The notes under the pieces: model-generated
What the model was told of the DNA's origin: nothing
The model's input: only the letters and a program-made list of their open reading frames with translations
Databases searched by the model: none
DNA from: Gnetum montanum
Lineage: Eukaryota > Streptophyta > Gnetopsida > Gnetales > Gnetaceae
DNA length: 64,000 bases
Direction of reading: 5' to 3'
Assembly: GCA_015680685.1 (NCBI GenBank)
Contig: MNCI01007802.1
Span: forward strand, 669,530 to 733,529
Part shown: positions 45,845 through 57,579 of the stretch, piece by piece
Layout: every line of letters starts with the position of its first letter
Position numbering within the stretch: the stretch's first letter is position 1
Translations under genes and position numbers: made by a program

Positions 45845-47212
45845 GGTATGATGACATTCTCACCTATCTTGTCACCCAGGAGATGCAACAAGGGTTGGAC
45901 CACTAGAAGAAACAATAGTTTCTTCACTAGGAAAAAAACTTTAGGAAGATTAACAAACACCTTTACAATGTGTGTGCAAGGTGTGTGCTGATGACTTAGT
46001 TTGTTGGTATATTCTTGATGTTGATCAATTATGTGCTCTCCAAGATGCTCATGAAGGTCCTTGTGGAGGACACTATGCTAGGAGATGCACGACCATTAAA
46101 ATCCTAATGGTAAGGTACTATTGGCCAAAAATATTCAGGTATGCTCACCATTACATTTTCTCTTGTGAACAATGCCAATGAGATGGTGGAATAACTACTT
46201 GAATGGATGGACCTCAGTAATGGGCTCAATCACTAGAACTTTTCAACATCTGCAACATTGATTTCATGGATTCCATCACACACATGTGAAATCAAAAGGC
46301 GTACATCATAATTGTTGCTAACTATTGTACGAAATGGGTAGAAGTAGTAGCCATCATTGACTATACATCTTCTACTCTTGCTTGATTTATACAAAAAAAA
46401 ATTTAAATAGGTTTGATATGCCACATGCATTAATTTTTGATAATGGAGCTCACTTTACAAGAACTACTTTTCAGAAGCTCATGCAATGCTTGGGGGTCGA
46501 ACATAAACTCACAACATCCTACCACCCCTAATCCAATGGTCAAGCTAAGATTACCAATAGGAAAATCACAAGGATTCTAACAAGAACTGTTAGCAAATGT
46601 AGAAAAGATTGGAGGAGAAAACTCAATGGTGCCCTTTGGGCCTATTTCTCAACATGGAAACTTCCTATAGGCTATTCTCCCTATGAGCTTGTGTATGGAA
46701 AATTATTAACACTTCCTATTCAATCCAATCTCTGTACACTTTCAAAAACCTATGACCTTGAACTCGACTTAAGTCTAGCACAAAACGAAAGACAAATGAA
46801 TCTCAACCTACTAGATGAAAATTGATTGGTGGTCCTACCATAGAATGAGTTGCACAAGACCTATAATAAAAAGTGCCATGACCTTAAAATTAGAAAAGTC
46901 CAATTTCAATTGGGAGATAAGGTTCTCTACTATAACCCCACACACATGACTCAACAAAATAACTTCTAAACATTGTGGAAAGGACCTTACATCATTTAGA
47001 AAAATTTTTCTTTTGGGGCCATGATGATCTACAAACTTGAGAGCCTAGAAAAGAAACAATTGGTCAATATCCAACAAATCAAACCTTTCCATGAGCATAA
47101 GCTAGCTAATACAACAAATGCCTCATCAGATGGACAACCACACTCCATATTTCAAATCTCCTCCTTTCAACTTGGTCATGGAGGAGATGGCCACCCATGC
47201 TATTCATATAAG
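45845..47212 (+). pseudogene. Integrase of element B
   Basis: The zinc-binding HHCC module is readable (DAHEGPCGGHYARRC...SCEQCQ, 46043-46181). The DDE core follows: IDFMDSITHM with the first Asp, AYIIIVANYCTKWVEVVA, ALIFDNGAHFTRTTFQKLMQ with the second Asp, SYHP.SNGQAKITNRKI. The expected catalytic Glu of 'GQxExxNR' is Lys here (AAG, one G-to-A change). Next come ALWAYFSTWKLPIGYSPYEL, VYGKLLTLPI and the C-terminal GPYII..NFSFGAMMIY, KLESLEKKQLVNIQQIKPFH. The 'GGHYA' and 'SPY.LVYGK..LP' wording is typical of the Athila lineage. A frameshift lies near 46395. Confidence 0.85.
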
Positions 47213-47215
47213 TAG

Positions 47216-49180
47216 CTCTTTAGTTTTTTCAACCTTTTGTTTTACATATTTTTTATTTTACAACTTTTTGTTTTACACATTCTTTATTTTACTTTTTCTT
47301 GTTTTCATGTTATTAACCTTTTCTAATTTTTTTTATACCATCGTTAGTACACTTGGTATTTCTTGAAAAATTTTACTCTTTCTTTTATATTTTCTTTTAT
47401 TTTATCTTGGTGTGATTTTCTAACTTTTTGTTAATAAGTGCCAGGTACAGTGGTAATGTGTTGCTTGATGGTGGTATGTACTATTTTGTTATTTGATTGT
47501 TGGTGTCTGGATTCTAGCTTTGAATTTCATTACAGATGATTAGGACATGGTTTCTTTTTCATGCAACAAGCAATGAGTCCACAACATCCACCCATTCATA
47601 AACTCTATGGTTTCCTTATTTTGGAAATGTGCAGTCCCTTTTTCATTAACAAAAATTTAACAAATTTGTGACTTTGGTAGTTTCCAGAATTGGAAAGGAT
47701 TCAAAGGTTTGAACAAGGTGTGACTTCAAGGGGATTCAATATTCTTTCTGCCTTTCTATTTGCCTAGGTGCATGTATGTTTTTATGGATTTTTTACCATT
47801 CCATGTCAACTAAGAAAAGGAAGTTGAATAAGTCTTTACATGGGCTGGTTCTCATAAAAAAATGATAGAAATTCAAAGCATACCTATTAAATAAAATAAA
47901 CACATATGTCTTTGCATGGTATGGTTTCCATTTAAAAAAACGATGGGAATTTAAAGCACATCGTTAGACAAAATAAACAGGCTACAAGCACTCGTTATGG
48001 GGATTAGAAAGACATGTTACCCATGCCTGAAGGTCCTCTCTAACTAAGGCCCTTCCTCACTTCCTACTTCTTGTTTATTCTTTAATAAGAAATGGTGGTT
48101 ATTCTGTGGAAGCACTCTTGTGTCTCAGGATTGGTCTTAGAATGGTAATGCAAAGTCACTGAATGAGGTTGGTTTTGGTCTAGACTAATGATGGATCTTA
48201 TTAAGTCATTTAACCATAAAATCCACAAGGGACTTCATGTCATCTTAATTAGGAACTCCATTTCACTCTCTCTCATCTATTTATGTTTTCCATGTCTCAC
48301 CTCACTACTAGTTTCATGTTCATGTTTTATGTCCTGGTTTGATGTGTCGAAATTCTTAGGCAGTTTCTTTTAGGTTTTTTTACATAACCTTTCATAACCA
48401 TTAATCATCCACAGAGCACACAAACTCTTTGGTTTGAAGTTATGAAAGGGCATAAAAGGCCTGTGCCTACTTTGGGAAGGACCCACTTGCATGTCTTATG
48501 GTTGGGTTAGTTAAGTTCTTTACCTTTAGACACTCTTACAATCAAATCCTTTTGTTTACTTAATCAATGGAATCCAATTGTGCACATCTTCACAACATAT
48601 TTTTAGTAAAATTTCCTTTTTATTGTTGTGAATTCTTAACCCTCTTCAAATATTTTCTTGTATCAAAAGTTTTCAAATTTAATGGACCAATTATCTAGGT
48701 TACCCTATTTGTCAGCCTTTTTGTTAACACTCATAAAGAAATCAATCTATCACAATCATAAGGTACCTTAGTGTAACCATCAATAAGACAAGGCATTTAA
48801 TAGCTATGTGTTACACATTACATACTAATTCATGATTCTATTGTGATTGTAGTGGAAACCAAGAACTATAAGTAGAACTATCTTCACTAAGGATGATGTG
48901 GCAGTACCACACGACAAATCCTATTCATGATCATTGGATCTTCTCTCTGACTCTTCAGCTACTAAGAGGCATTGGATGTCAATTTTATCTAGGGTGTTTA
49001 CTTCTCTTATCATGAAGATCCAATTTTATAAAGATTGTAACTCTATAAAATTTGGCACTTAGAGTTTGTTTGTTCCATCTCAGTGATTTTGTATGTCAGT
49101 CAATAATCCAATACCTTCCCAATATTTTGTAAGAAACTTGTTCCTCCTCTTCCTCACTCAAGGACGAGTTTTCATTTAGT
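47216..49180. other. 3' non-coding region of element B
   Basis: About 2 kb between integrase and polypurine tract. In Athila elements this space often holds an envelope-like ORF. None is visible here, only a T-rich segment (47218-47340) and short chance frames. Confidence 0.5.
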
Positions 49181-49190
49181 CATGGAGGTA

Positions 49191-50017
49191 TGATGAATCA
49201 TGTTTTCACATGTTCCAATATCAGAGCATTGACATCAGGTATCTGATGTCAAAGCTCAAGACATGAAGTCAGATATCTGATATCACATGGTATATGCCAA
49301 CCTATAAATATAGCGCTCGGGCTCATGATTTTGATGTTAATTTTTGTCATAGAGTAGCGAAGCTCTTGTAGTTTGTTTTCTCTAGAGTTAGAATAATTTC
49401 TAAGTGTTCAGAATAGGAGTCTAAGTGTGTATGAATCTTTTGAACATTGGTGTACTTGAGCACAGTAGAGTGATGGGAATAAAATCAACCCTTTTGATAA
49501 TCCTTGCAACACTGAGAATAGATTAATGTTTTCTTTAATGCACTTTACTTTAATGCATTTAAATTAAGTAATTAATTTCCAATTTTTAATGAACACAAGA
49601 ATGATCACTTCAAGCATACATATAGTGCTTGGTAACGCAACAACACTTAATTTTTGGTAGCCCAACAAAGCTATATGTGTTTAGGATGTGTCTAGGAAAG
49701 TGGGATGGGTACTTATGTTAGGCTAGCTAGGTAGTAAATGAATTAGATCTTAAATTACTTTACCTTTCATTCTTATTGTAGATAACTAAACTTATAAAAC
49801 ATAAAATGATAAAAATCATGTACCTCAATTACACTTAAATTGTACCCTTAAGCTTCACAACTGTAATTGGGAAGACAATGAACATTCTAAATGCCCATTT
49901 CACTTCCTAGAGGAACTAGTGCACTGGAGATCTATAGCTCCACGAAATTTGACCAGATCACATGTGAATGCCTTATTGATTCGTATGGTTGGGCATAGGG
50001 TACCTTGCTACTCATCA
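49191..50017 (+). mobile_element. 3' LTR of element B (family A, complete)
   Basis: It runs from TGATGAATCATG to CTACTCATCA, preceded by the polypurine tract catggaggta. U3 contains the 22-bp near-palindrome at about 49229-49250 (TGACATCAGG/TATCTGATGTCA halves) and GATATC at 49272 and 49279, with TATAAATA at 49303-49310. Confidence 0.9.
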
Positions 50018-50631
50018 GCTAGCTAAGGAATAATAGAAATGAATTGCTAACTAGCCTAACTATGATAAGTATTCATTTCTAAGTTTCCATACATACCCTA
50101 GACTAAAATAACTACTACTAGGATTACCAAGTGACTTTCTATTAGGAAAATTAAACTAAGTAACTAGTAGATTAGTAGATAATTATATTTATGTGTTCAA
50201 AATAGATCTTACTGATTATGCAAAGTAGATAATTAACATAAAAAATATAAATGATGTTGTAAATGTAAATGATATTGGAAATATAAAATACAAATAAAGA
50301 ATAAATTTAGTCTAAGTAAAATGTTGTAATGATGAAGACTAATCTTGATCTTTATTGTGGCATATGAAGTACATATAGGTACATTCTAGTTAAATAAAAA
50401 TGTCATACAACTATTTGTCGCCACATTGTAAGTAGTCACAACTAACACTAACTTCATGAAGAGATAATATAAAAGTATAGAGCCAAGAAAAAATGAAAGG
50501 TAAGTTTGACACAATGATTAAATCATAGTTATAGGCATGACCTTACCATACTACATCATATATATGATGTTGTACGATGATATATGATACCATAGTTATG
50601 ATATTATACTTGATTAAAATTTCAATTATCA
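50018..50631 (-). mobile_element. Family A LTR fragment in opposite orientation, U5 end missing
   Basis: On the minus strand it starts at the polypurine-tract boundary (gtcatgggggta then TGAT...) and includes the 'tttattctt' and 'ggtaatcctagtagtagttat' blocks. It stops about 300 bp short of the normal CTCATCA end, exactly where element B's 3' LTR ends. Confidence 0.65.
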
Positions 50632-53016
50632 TACCCCCATGACTAAGTAAAAATTCATCTTTGAGTTAACACAAAAGAAGGATAGAGTTATTACAAAGTT
50701 ATGGGGTCATAAAAATACAAAATACTACATATAAATAATAACTAACTAAATTTTAATGTTGTATCCTAATTTGAGTGATCCATAAGAAGAACATGTAAAA
50801 TGTTAATGAAAACAAATGGCAACAATAGATGAATTGCAATTCTACAAAAATGACCAATGTAGATCTTCATGTTATCCTAGTGGCAATGACTTCTACTACA
50901 TTAGTGATTCCTAAGGCTAATTTTTCAATATTGTTAACTTTCTCATTTGAAAATGATTTAACAAAGCTCTTATTTTTTGTTATATCCTAGGATTATTAAT
51001 TTTCCATACTAAGTTTGCAAGATGCATAGTTGTATGTAATTCCTAAGGATGTAAAAAATATGAGAATAACTCATTGGCCTTGACATATCATGTTTGTAAA
51101 TTGACTTCTTTCAATTTCATAAAATTTCACTAATTTTTGTAGATTGTGATATTCATTCATTCTCTTAGCTAACTTTTTTGCTACATCATTCTGATCAAGA
51201 TAACTACATTTTACTACTTTGAGCTATAAGTTGTTAATAAATAATTTCTATTTCACTTCCTTTTGATTTTCAAACTTCATTTCATATCTTGAGTACATGA
51301 TTACTAATTGCTACTTCAACTCATTCCTAGGCCTTTCTACTATAAACATGATTAATTTGGCATATCGTAGATTTGCCACCTCTATGTATTCTACCTAATG
51401 GATGAAGGTGAGGCTATCTAGAATGGGTTTTTAGTTTGGTAGTTGCTACATGATACTATTGATCTTGGCCTTTGTCATCTAGATTTATTTTTGATTGAAT
51501 TGCTTGTGCATTTTTTCTTGGTTCTTGAAATGTTCTTTTAGATTTTCATGCTTCTTAACCTCATTTTATCATGTGCTAATCTCTATTGCAAACTTCTTCC
51601 ATTAATAAGATTGTGTTTTCTCTTTCCAATTGATATATCTTAAGGGTAATTCTAATAAATTGTTCTTTGATTTGTTTCAAGCTTTTTCCTAGTTGATTTT
51701 TCTCATTTTTAGCATTTTAAACTCTTTTTTCTATAAAAATATTATTATCTATTTCTTTGATGTAGAAATTATCTTAATATTGGAATATGTCTTGGCATCT
51801 ATAGCAGATGCATTCCATGTTGCCTTCTCTTTCTCCATTCTAGTTGCTTTTGTTTAGTCATTAACTTCTTTACTTGTTTTGTTTTAAACCATTCAACATG
51901 TTTTGGTGCTACATAGTTTTCTAGACCATGCCTTTAAATTCTAAGTTAGTCTAATGCATCTTGCAATTCTTAGGTTTTCAACTTAATGTGATGCATATTA
52001 CTAGCTTCCCCTTTGTAAAAAGAAGTTCTAACTATTTTGTAGTTATATCATAAGGAATGTCAAAAAGATAGTGTATGCTTTGGCTTATATAAAATAATCT
52101 ATTTAATGCATTATCATATTCTTTGTTAGTGATAATCTCTTTTTTTTTTCTTTATTCAAATGTTCAAAAAATAACCTAAGAATCTTTGATTCCTTTAAAA
52201 TTAGTGGGTAGCTTAACAAAGACATTAAAGATTTTGTTAATACGATCTATGATAATTTTACTAGCTCCTTATTCATCCTTATGTTAGATGACTACTATAG
52301 TAGCTCCTTCTCTTGATTCAAGTGTGATTTGAAACGATGCAACATTTTCTAAAATTTTTTATGCTCATTCTTTGTATATTAATTATTTAGAAACCTATCC
52401 ATTAGTAGGCTAGTTTGGGTTCTTTCTAACATATATCATGCTTAACATCTCCTTTCTTTTTAAGCTTATAGTTTTAACTAATTCCTATAGATGGTTCTTT
52501 GTAGGTATACAACCTCTTTATTTGGTTGCTAGTACTAAAGCACTAGGTTCTTCCTGTAATATTTTTATGAAAAGTATATTGGTTAATAGTATTGATGCTA
52601 TTGCTATTTCTATGCTTGGTATATTTTCAATTTAATCTTTCTTTGTTAATATTAGCATAAAAATTGTAGCATATGATTCATTTGAAACCTTTCATGGTGT
52701 ATCATTGGTATACTTGTTTTCATAGTGTTTTGATCAAAAATGGGAATGGAAGGATAGTATTACTTGATTTTTTTTTCTTTGAATCTTCTTTATATAACAA
52801 AGAAGAGAAGATGAGCCAAGTCTTTCTAAAATTTTTTCATTTGGTTCACACTTCCCTTGGTAGGATAAGTAAAGACTTGGTTTAGCTGTTTTATGAAAAA
52901 TATATGATAAATGCCAATTTTAAGTAGATCCTTTATATAATAGTCATGCCATTATACTCATTATCTTTAGTTTCATAAGCTTTTTTCAACCAAAGGTTTC
53001 TAGAATTTATGATTGA
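50632..53016 (-). mobile_element. Interior of a second non-autonomous family A element (decayed)
   Basis: It begins with the polypurine tract and 'gactaagtaaaaattcatctttgag', aligning with 37122-37160. Similar T/A-rich decayed helical coding sequence follows (for example 'tctatgtattctacct' against 'ccatgtattctatctt' at 37918). No gag-pol domain was recognised. The 52438-52885 plus-strand frames were not interpretable. Confidence 0.4.
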
Positions 53017-53659
53017 TCTTGTAAAGATTCAAGTTATGATGGTGATGAGTGGTGAGGTACCCCTACACTCAACCATACGAATACGAGCGTTACACGTGCA
53101 ATTCGGTCGAATTCTGTAGACTAAGTTCCTACACGCCTTATGGAAGACTTTAGGTTAATTGTTCTTTGTCTTCTCAAACTTACTTATATTTGTCACGGTT
53201 GTATGGTTAAGTAAGTCTAAGGTATGTGATTTTTGTATCTTTTATGTTTTATCGCCTATGCTAATGAGGGAAAAGGTGAAGAAACTAATTAACTAACTTT
53301 AACTAGCTAAGTCTTAATTAACCTAGCATTAGTATCCATTCCCACTTGTTGTTCACACCCTGAGCCAATGCCTGGGATTACCAAATGCTATTCGTTGCTG
53401 GGATTACCAAGCGTAACGCACATGCTCGAAGCGATCGTACTGAATGCACTTAACTATGAGAGAAGGGTTGAGAGATTCAATTAACTAATAAAGCATTTAA
53501 ACAATGAATAATAAATAACAATAATGAAAGTCCTATTTAGCTTAGTCCATGCACTACAAGGTTTATCCAAAAGCTCGTCTTTATTTCCATACACAAACTT
53601 GTGCTCAAGTAGAATATTTGCTCAAATAAAGCTCTTGTAAAGATTCAAGTTATGATGGT
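53017..53659 (-). mobile_element. Family A LTR fragment flanked by a 27-bp direct repeat
   Basis: The LTR piece (53043-53632, minus strand) contains U5 and the middle of the LTR up to 'ctttatt(tg)ag' but no U3 or TATA box. Both sides carry the same 27 bases (tcttgtaaagattcaagtta plus tgatggt; 53017-53043 and 53633-53659). The repeat is outside the LTR and far longer than the usual 5-bp LTR-element duplication. Confidence 0.8.
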
Positions 53660-54179
53660 ATCAATGTTTGGCAAAGTCAAGATTTTGGTTATGGATTTTC
53701 TTGAATATGACACTATGACTTCTTTAATATTTATTATATCATCATCTTATTTATTATGCTAGAATTGATATGTCTTTCCTAGGTACCAATCATTATTTGT
53801 AGAAATTATTAGCTAGAATGATGTTTTCTAAAGCTATTATAATATGTTTTCTATAGAAAACTTAAAAATGATCCAAACTTTGATTTCACTATGATTGTGG
53901 ATATGATGCCTTTATCACTAATATCTTGGACATAAGCTATCTACTAGGTTTAGGAGCTAGTAGAGGTTTAATAGCTTTTACCTACATAGATTAACCCATT
54001 GGAGGCATAAGTTACTCAATAAAGAAGGATTTGTTGACCTTTTGGTGTGCTAAAATCTTGAACAGTGAAGAATTTGTTTGTGTTTTTCTAAGACCTTATA
54101 GTCTAAGGAAAGTGAATGTAGCATATTAGGAAGAATGAGAAAAGAGCAAGAATTGATGAACTAGAATGCTTAAGCCCAA
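53660..54179. other. Unassigned AT-rich stretch
   Basis: Continues the sequence interrupted by the LTR fragment. No domain recognised. Confidence 0.3.
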
Positions 54180-55410
54180 TGAAAAGATGAAAATATTTGA
54201 AGGAGATTACAAGCATATAAGATGTTCTAAAATTCATAAGAAGATGTCTTAGAGACAAACAAGATGTCTCACACTATTACAAGACATCTCTGCTATGAGA
54301 CTTTTGTCTCAAGTAAGATGTATTCTCAAAATAAGAGATGTCTTGAGGAAAGACAAGACATCTTGTGAAATACATCTCATGAAAGAAATCTTACCTTAAG
54401 TAAAGATGTTTTAATTAAGATGTCTTAGGTCAAGACAAGATGTCTCACCTCCAAGGAGGAAAACATAGTAAGATTTCTTAGGCATTTAGAAGATGTCTTG
54501 ACTAGCCATTTCTAATTGTTGTACAACTCTCAATGGGTAGATGAAGAAGAGAAAGGCTATAAAAGAAATACATCCTTATTAAGAAATACGCAACACTATT
54601 TATGTAATCAAGTAATCATTATATCCATATATAATAAATTTTGTACATCATTTCGTATCATTTTTGTGTTGTTGAGCCTAAATGTAAGGAATCAAAAACT
54701 TAGTTCATTTTCTTTCTTAGTTCCATAAGGAATTTTTTCTCTAAAGAAATACATTCAACTCCCAAGGTCCCAAAAAGCTCAAAATGTGATTTCAAGGATC
54801 CTATAACCTTTACAATGACATGAGTTCTAAATGGAGTGTTTTCTCTCAAGAAACACACTCAACCCTGCAAGGTCTCAACAAGTTTAATGAATGCCTTACA
54901 GAAAGAAGCACATCAACATCGTAGGGCTTACAAAGGGAGAAATAATAGTCAAGAAGAGAATGTAACTATACTTTACAAATTTCTTTCTTTAAGCTCTAAC
55001 AATATCACAAAAAAATTTACAAATTTTATAGAAATGAAGTATGCAAATGCTACACAAGTTCTATAAAATGATGATTAAATCATGTGAATAGTGCTTCATC
55101 TTTTCATGAAGATTCCATTCCTTTTATAGTTTCTATTATTGTTAGATAATCGTTGGAATTCGTACAATGACTAGAAAACTACTAGTTGGGATGTGTAATT
55201 TGAGCTTGAGGCATCTCACTAAGTTTTTGTTGCTTGTATATGGGATGTATTAATTTTTCTTGAGATGTCTATCTAATCTTTTGATGCATGTAGGTGGGAC
55301 ATCTCACTTTTTCTAGGACATCTCAACTTTACTTGGGACATCTACTATTTTTCTAAAATGACTTAGCTAAGACTAAACTTTTACCTATCTTACACTAGAT
55401 CGTCCTTCTT
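54180..55410 (+). mobile_element. Octamer-rich LTR-like sequence (plus-strand copy and an inverted piece)
   Basis: 54230-54500 has at least a dozen AGATGTCT/AGACATCT-type motifs, then a TATA box (ctataaaag, about 54558). It aligns in sense with the reverse complement of 34740-34990. From about 55190 to 55410 similar motifs appear in the opposite sense ('gggacatctcac', 'gggacatctactattttt'), ending like 35030 and 18330. The element behind it is probably the gag at 57580-59800. Limits are approximate. Confidence 0.45.
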
Positions 55411-56874
55411 AGTATACTATATAGTTTCCTCTTTCAACATGAGTTCTCGATGATACTCATAATGCAACTACACTTTTTGTCTGAAAAATTATTATCTATA
55501 TGAAATTTCTTCATCTATGGACATCTTCATTAAATTCAACAAAATATTTTAGAATGTTTCATCTAAAGATAAATCCATTTTAGAAATTTCATTTTTATCA
55601 ATTATAGAAAAATTATTCTCAATAAGAGATTTAAATTAATGATTTATTACAAGGTTTTAAATCACCATTCTAGTGGTTAACCTTCACTTCATCTTTATTT
55701 TCAAGCTGAGTTGACTTATTTGCTTTAATGTTTTATTAAAAAAAATTATAATAAATATTAAAATAAAAAATAATTGATAAAATAAACAAATTTACCAATA
55801 ATTTTTGACATTATGTGTAGCTTCTTTATTTGAGAATTTTATAATAGATTTATTTACCTCATGCTTCATTTGTTATCATTGATTCAAGCTTTGCTTTTGC
55901 ATTAGCCTTAGAACTTAGCTTGAAGCATCTTCAAAATTTTTATTATAATTCAAAACATATAATTAAAGAATATATTAAATTCATTATAATATCCCTTTAC
56001 TCTAAAATATGATTCAGCTTTTTCATCAAGTTATCTAAGTCACCTAGTTTTTTTCAATTTATTATTTTACTTGATCAAAGATTTTTTCTAATTTTTTAGT
56101 CATTAATTTAAATGATAGAATATCAATAGGAACCTCACCTTAAATAGTTATACTATAAGATCAAGATAATTTTTTAAATATAACCATTGATAAAGACATC
56201 ACCATTAGTAAACAATTGTTCTGGAAGAGCATAAGTTATATACCTAGCCATCAAAAGCATCATTTAATAAAACAATATCATATGAATACATTTTAATTGT
56301 AAATAATCATACATGATTAGACATTTGATAATAAGCATAAATTTTTGTAGAGTACCATATCACATCGGCCTAATTATTCTAGAGATAATTTAATATTTTG
56401 ATAGTAAAGATCGTTAGAGTAGAATCCTAAGTTTCAGAACATGTAAATTGCATACGTGAACTATATGTCAAGCATATTTTGCCGTCATCAAATAAGGAAG
56501 GCTTATAATTCTAGGTTATCATAGTCTACCCATCTAATAAAGAAGAATAATGAGTCTCATCTCTCATAGCAAGGCTATCTAATGAGATAGACGCATAAAT
56601 CTAGACTATCATAGTGTGTCTGTCCAATGATGAAGGAAGATCATTATCATTATCATATTGCATATATCCAGTGAGGAAATATATTAATTTCAGTTTTTAT
56701 AGCTTACATGTACAAAGCTTCCTTCTTATAATGCAAAGATATAGAATTTCACAACTCCATCAAGTAGTAAGAGATACATGATTTTCAAAAATGATAGTAT
56801 AGTATTAGTAGAATAGGACATTCACATTATTCACAGCATGACCATTACATGAACTAATTTAACACTCATAGAAC
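55411..56874. other. Very AT-rich stretch, possible internal repeats
   Basis: A weak ~90-bp direct repeat ('tctag(a/g)(c/t)tatcatagt') occurs at about 56511 and 56601. No coding signal was seen. Confidence 0.35.
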
Positions 56875-57490
56875 TATAATGTTTCCAAGATATGTGATTA
56901 ATGTTAACACATTGAACATCATACCATCATTGTGCTATGAGAGAACAACTCTATACATACAAAAACATAATAGGGAGATTATATGGATTCATTATAATGA
57001 TAATGCATTATATGTTCTACTGGAAACCATTATATGGTCTACTAAAATTTTAAATTTTGAAGATAGAATATCTAACTTGCTCATAACATGGTAGTTGTAT
57101 GAGAGTTTGAGAGGTACAAAGTTTCCAAGATATGTGCTATAGAGATGTTATTATGATCCTCATAGTATTTTCATATTATAATGGAATGACTCTTTATACA
57201 TGAAAAATTAACCTAAAGATGATTTGAATTTGTTATAATATACCTATATTTTTTATGAAACATTAAATGCATTGTATAAATCCTTAAAAATATTTATTTA
57301 GTAGATGAGAAATTGATAAAATCCTCATGATTTGATGGATTGATTCTATAAACATGACAACACATCACAAACATGATTTAATTTATTAGAATATAATTGT
57401 ATGTTATATGAAATATTAAATGCATTATATGGATCCTTCAAAATTGACATATTGTGTATTGAAAAGTGTAATGATTAATAGAACATGTAA
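56875..57490 (+). repeat. Diverged ~240-bp tandem repeat (two to three units)
   Basis: 'gtttccaagatatgtg' starts at 56879 and 57120. In each unit it is followed by 'ga(a/c)tctatacat', 'gat(t)atatggattcattataat' and 'aaatgcattatatggat'-type blocks; a third partial unit ends near 57480. Confidence 0.6.
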
Positions 57491-57579
57491 TAGACCTAAT
57501 GATTCATGAAATTAATGTAATGAAGGAAATATTATTAATATCTATGTATTATTTGCACTTCATTTTTTAAAATCTCTTT

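Larger units (their letters stand above)
41167..50017 (+). mobile_element. Athila-like Ty3/gypsy element B, 5'-truncated LTR, gag-pol, 3' LTR
   Basis: Order: 5' LTR remnant (41167-41481), tRNA-Asp primer-binding site (41483-41501), gag, protease, RT, integrase, a 2-kb non-coding 3' region, polypurine tract (about 49181-49190) and a complete 3' LTR (49191-50017). The LTR remnant and the 3' LTR are about 90% alike by eye. RNase H is missing between RT and integrase. No envelope-like ORF is seen in the 3' region. Every domain carries stops, so the copy is inactive. Confidence 0.85.

Noticed and set aside
47218-49180. Possible envelope-like gene of the Athila-type element
   Set aside because: Only short frames, no signal peptide plus transmembrane arrangement, and many stops in all frames.
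52438-52885. Two plus-strand open frames of 65-70 codons suggesting a gene
   Set aside because: AT-driven composition, no family motif, and they lie antisense within a decayed retrotransposon interior.
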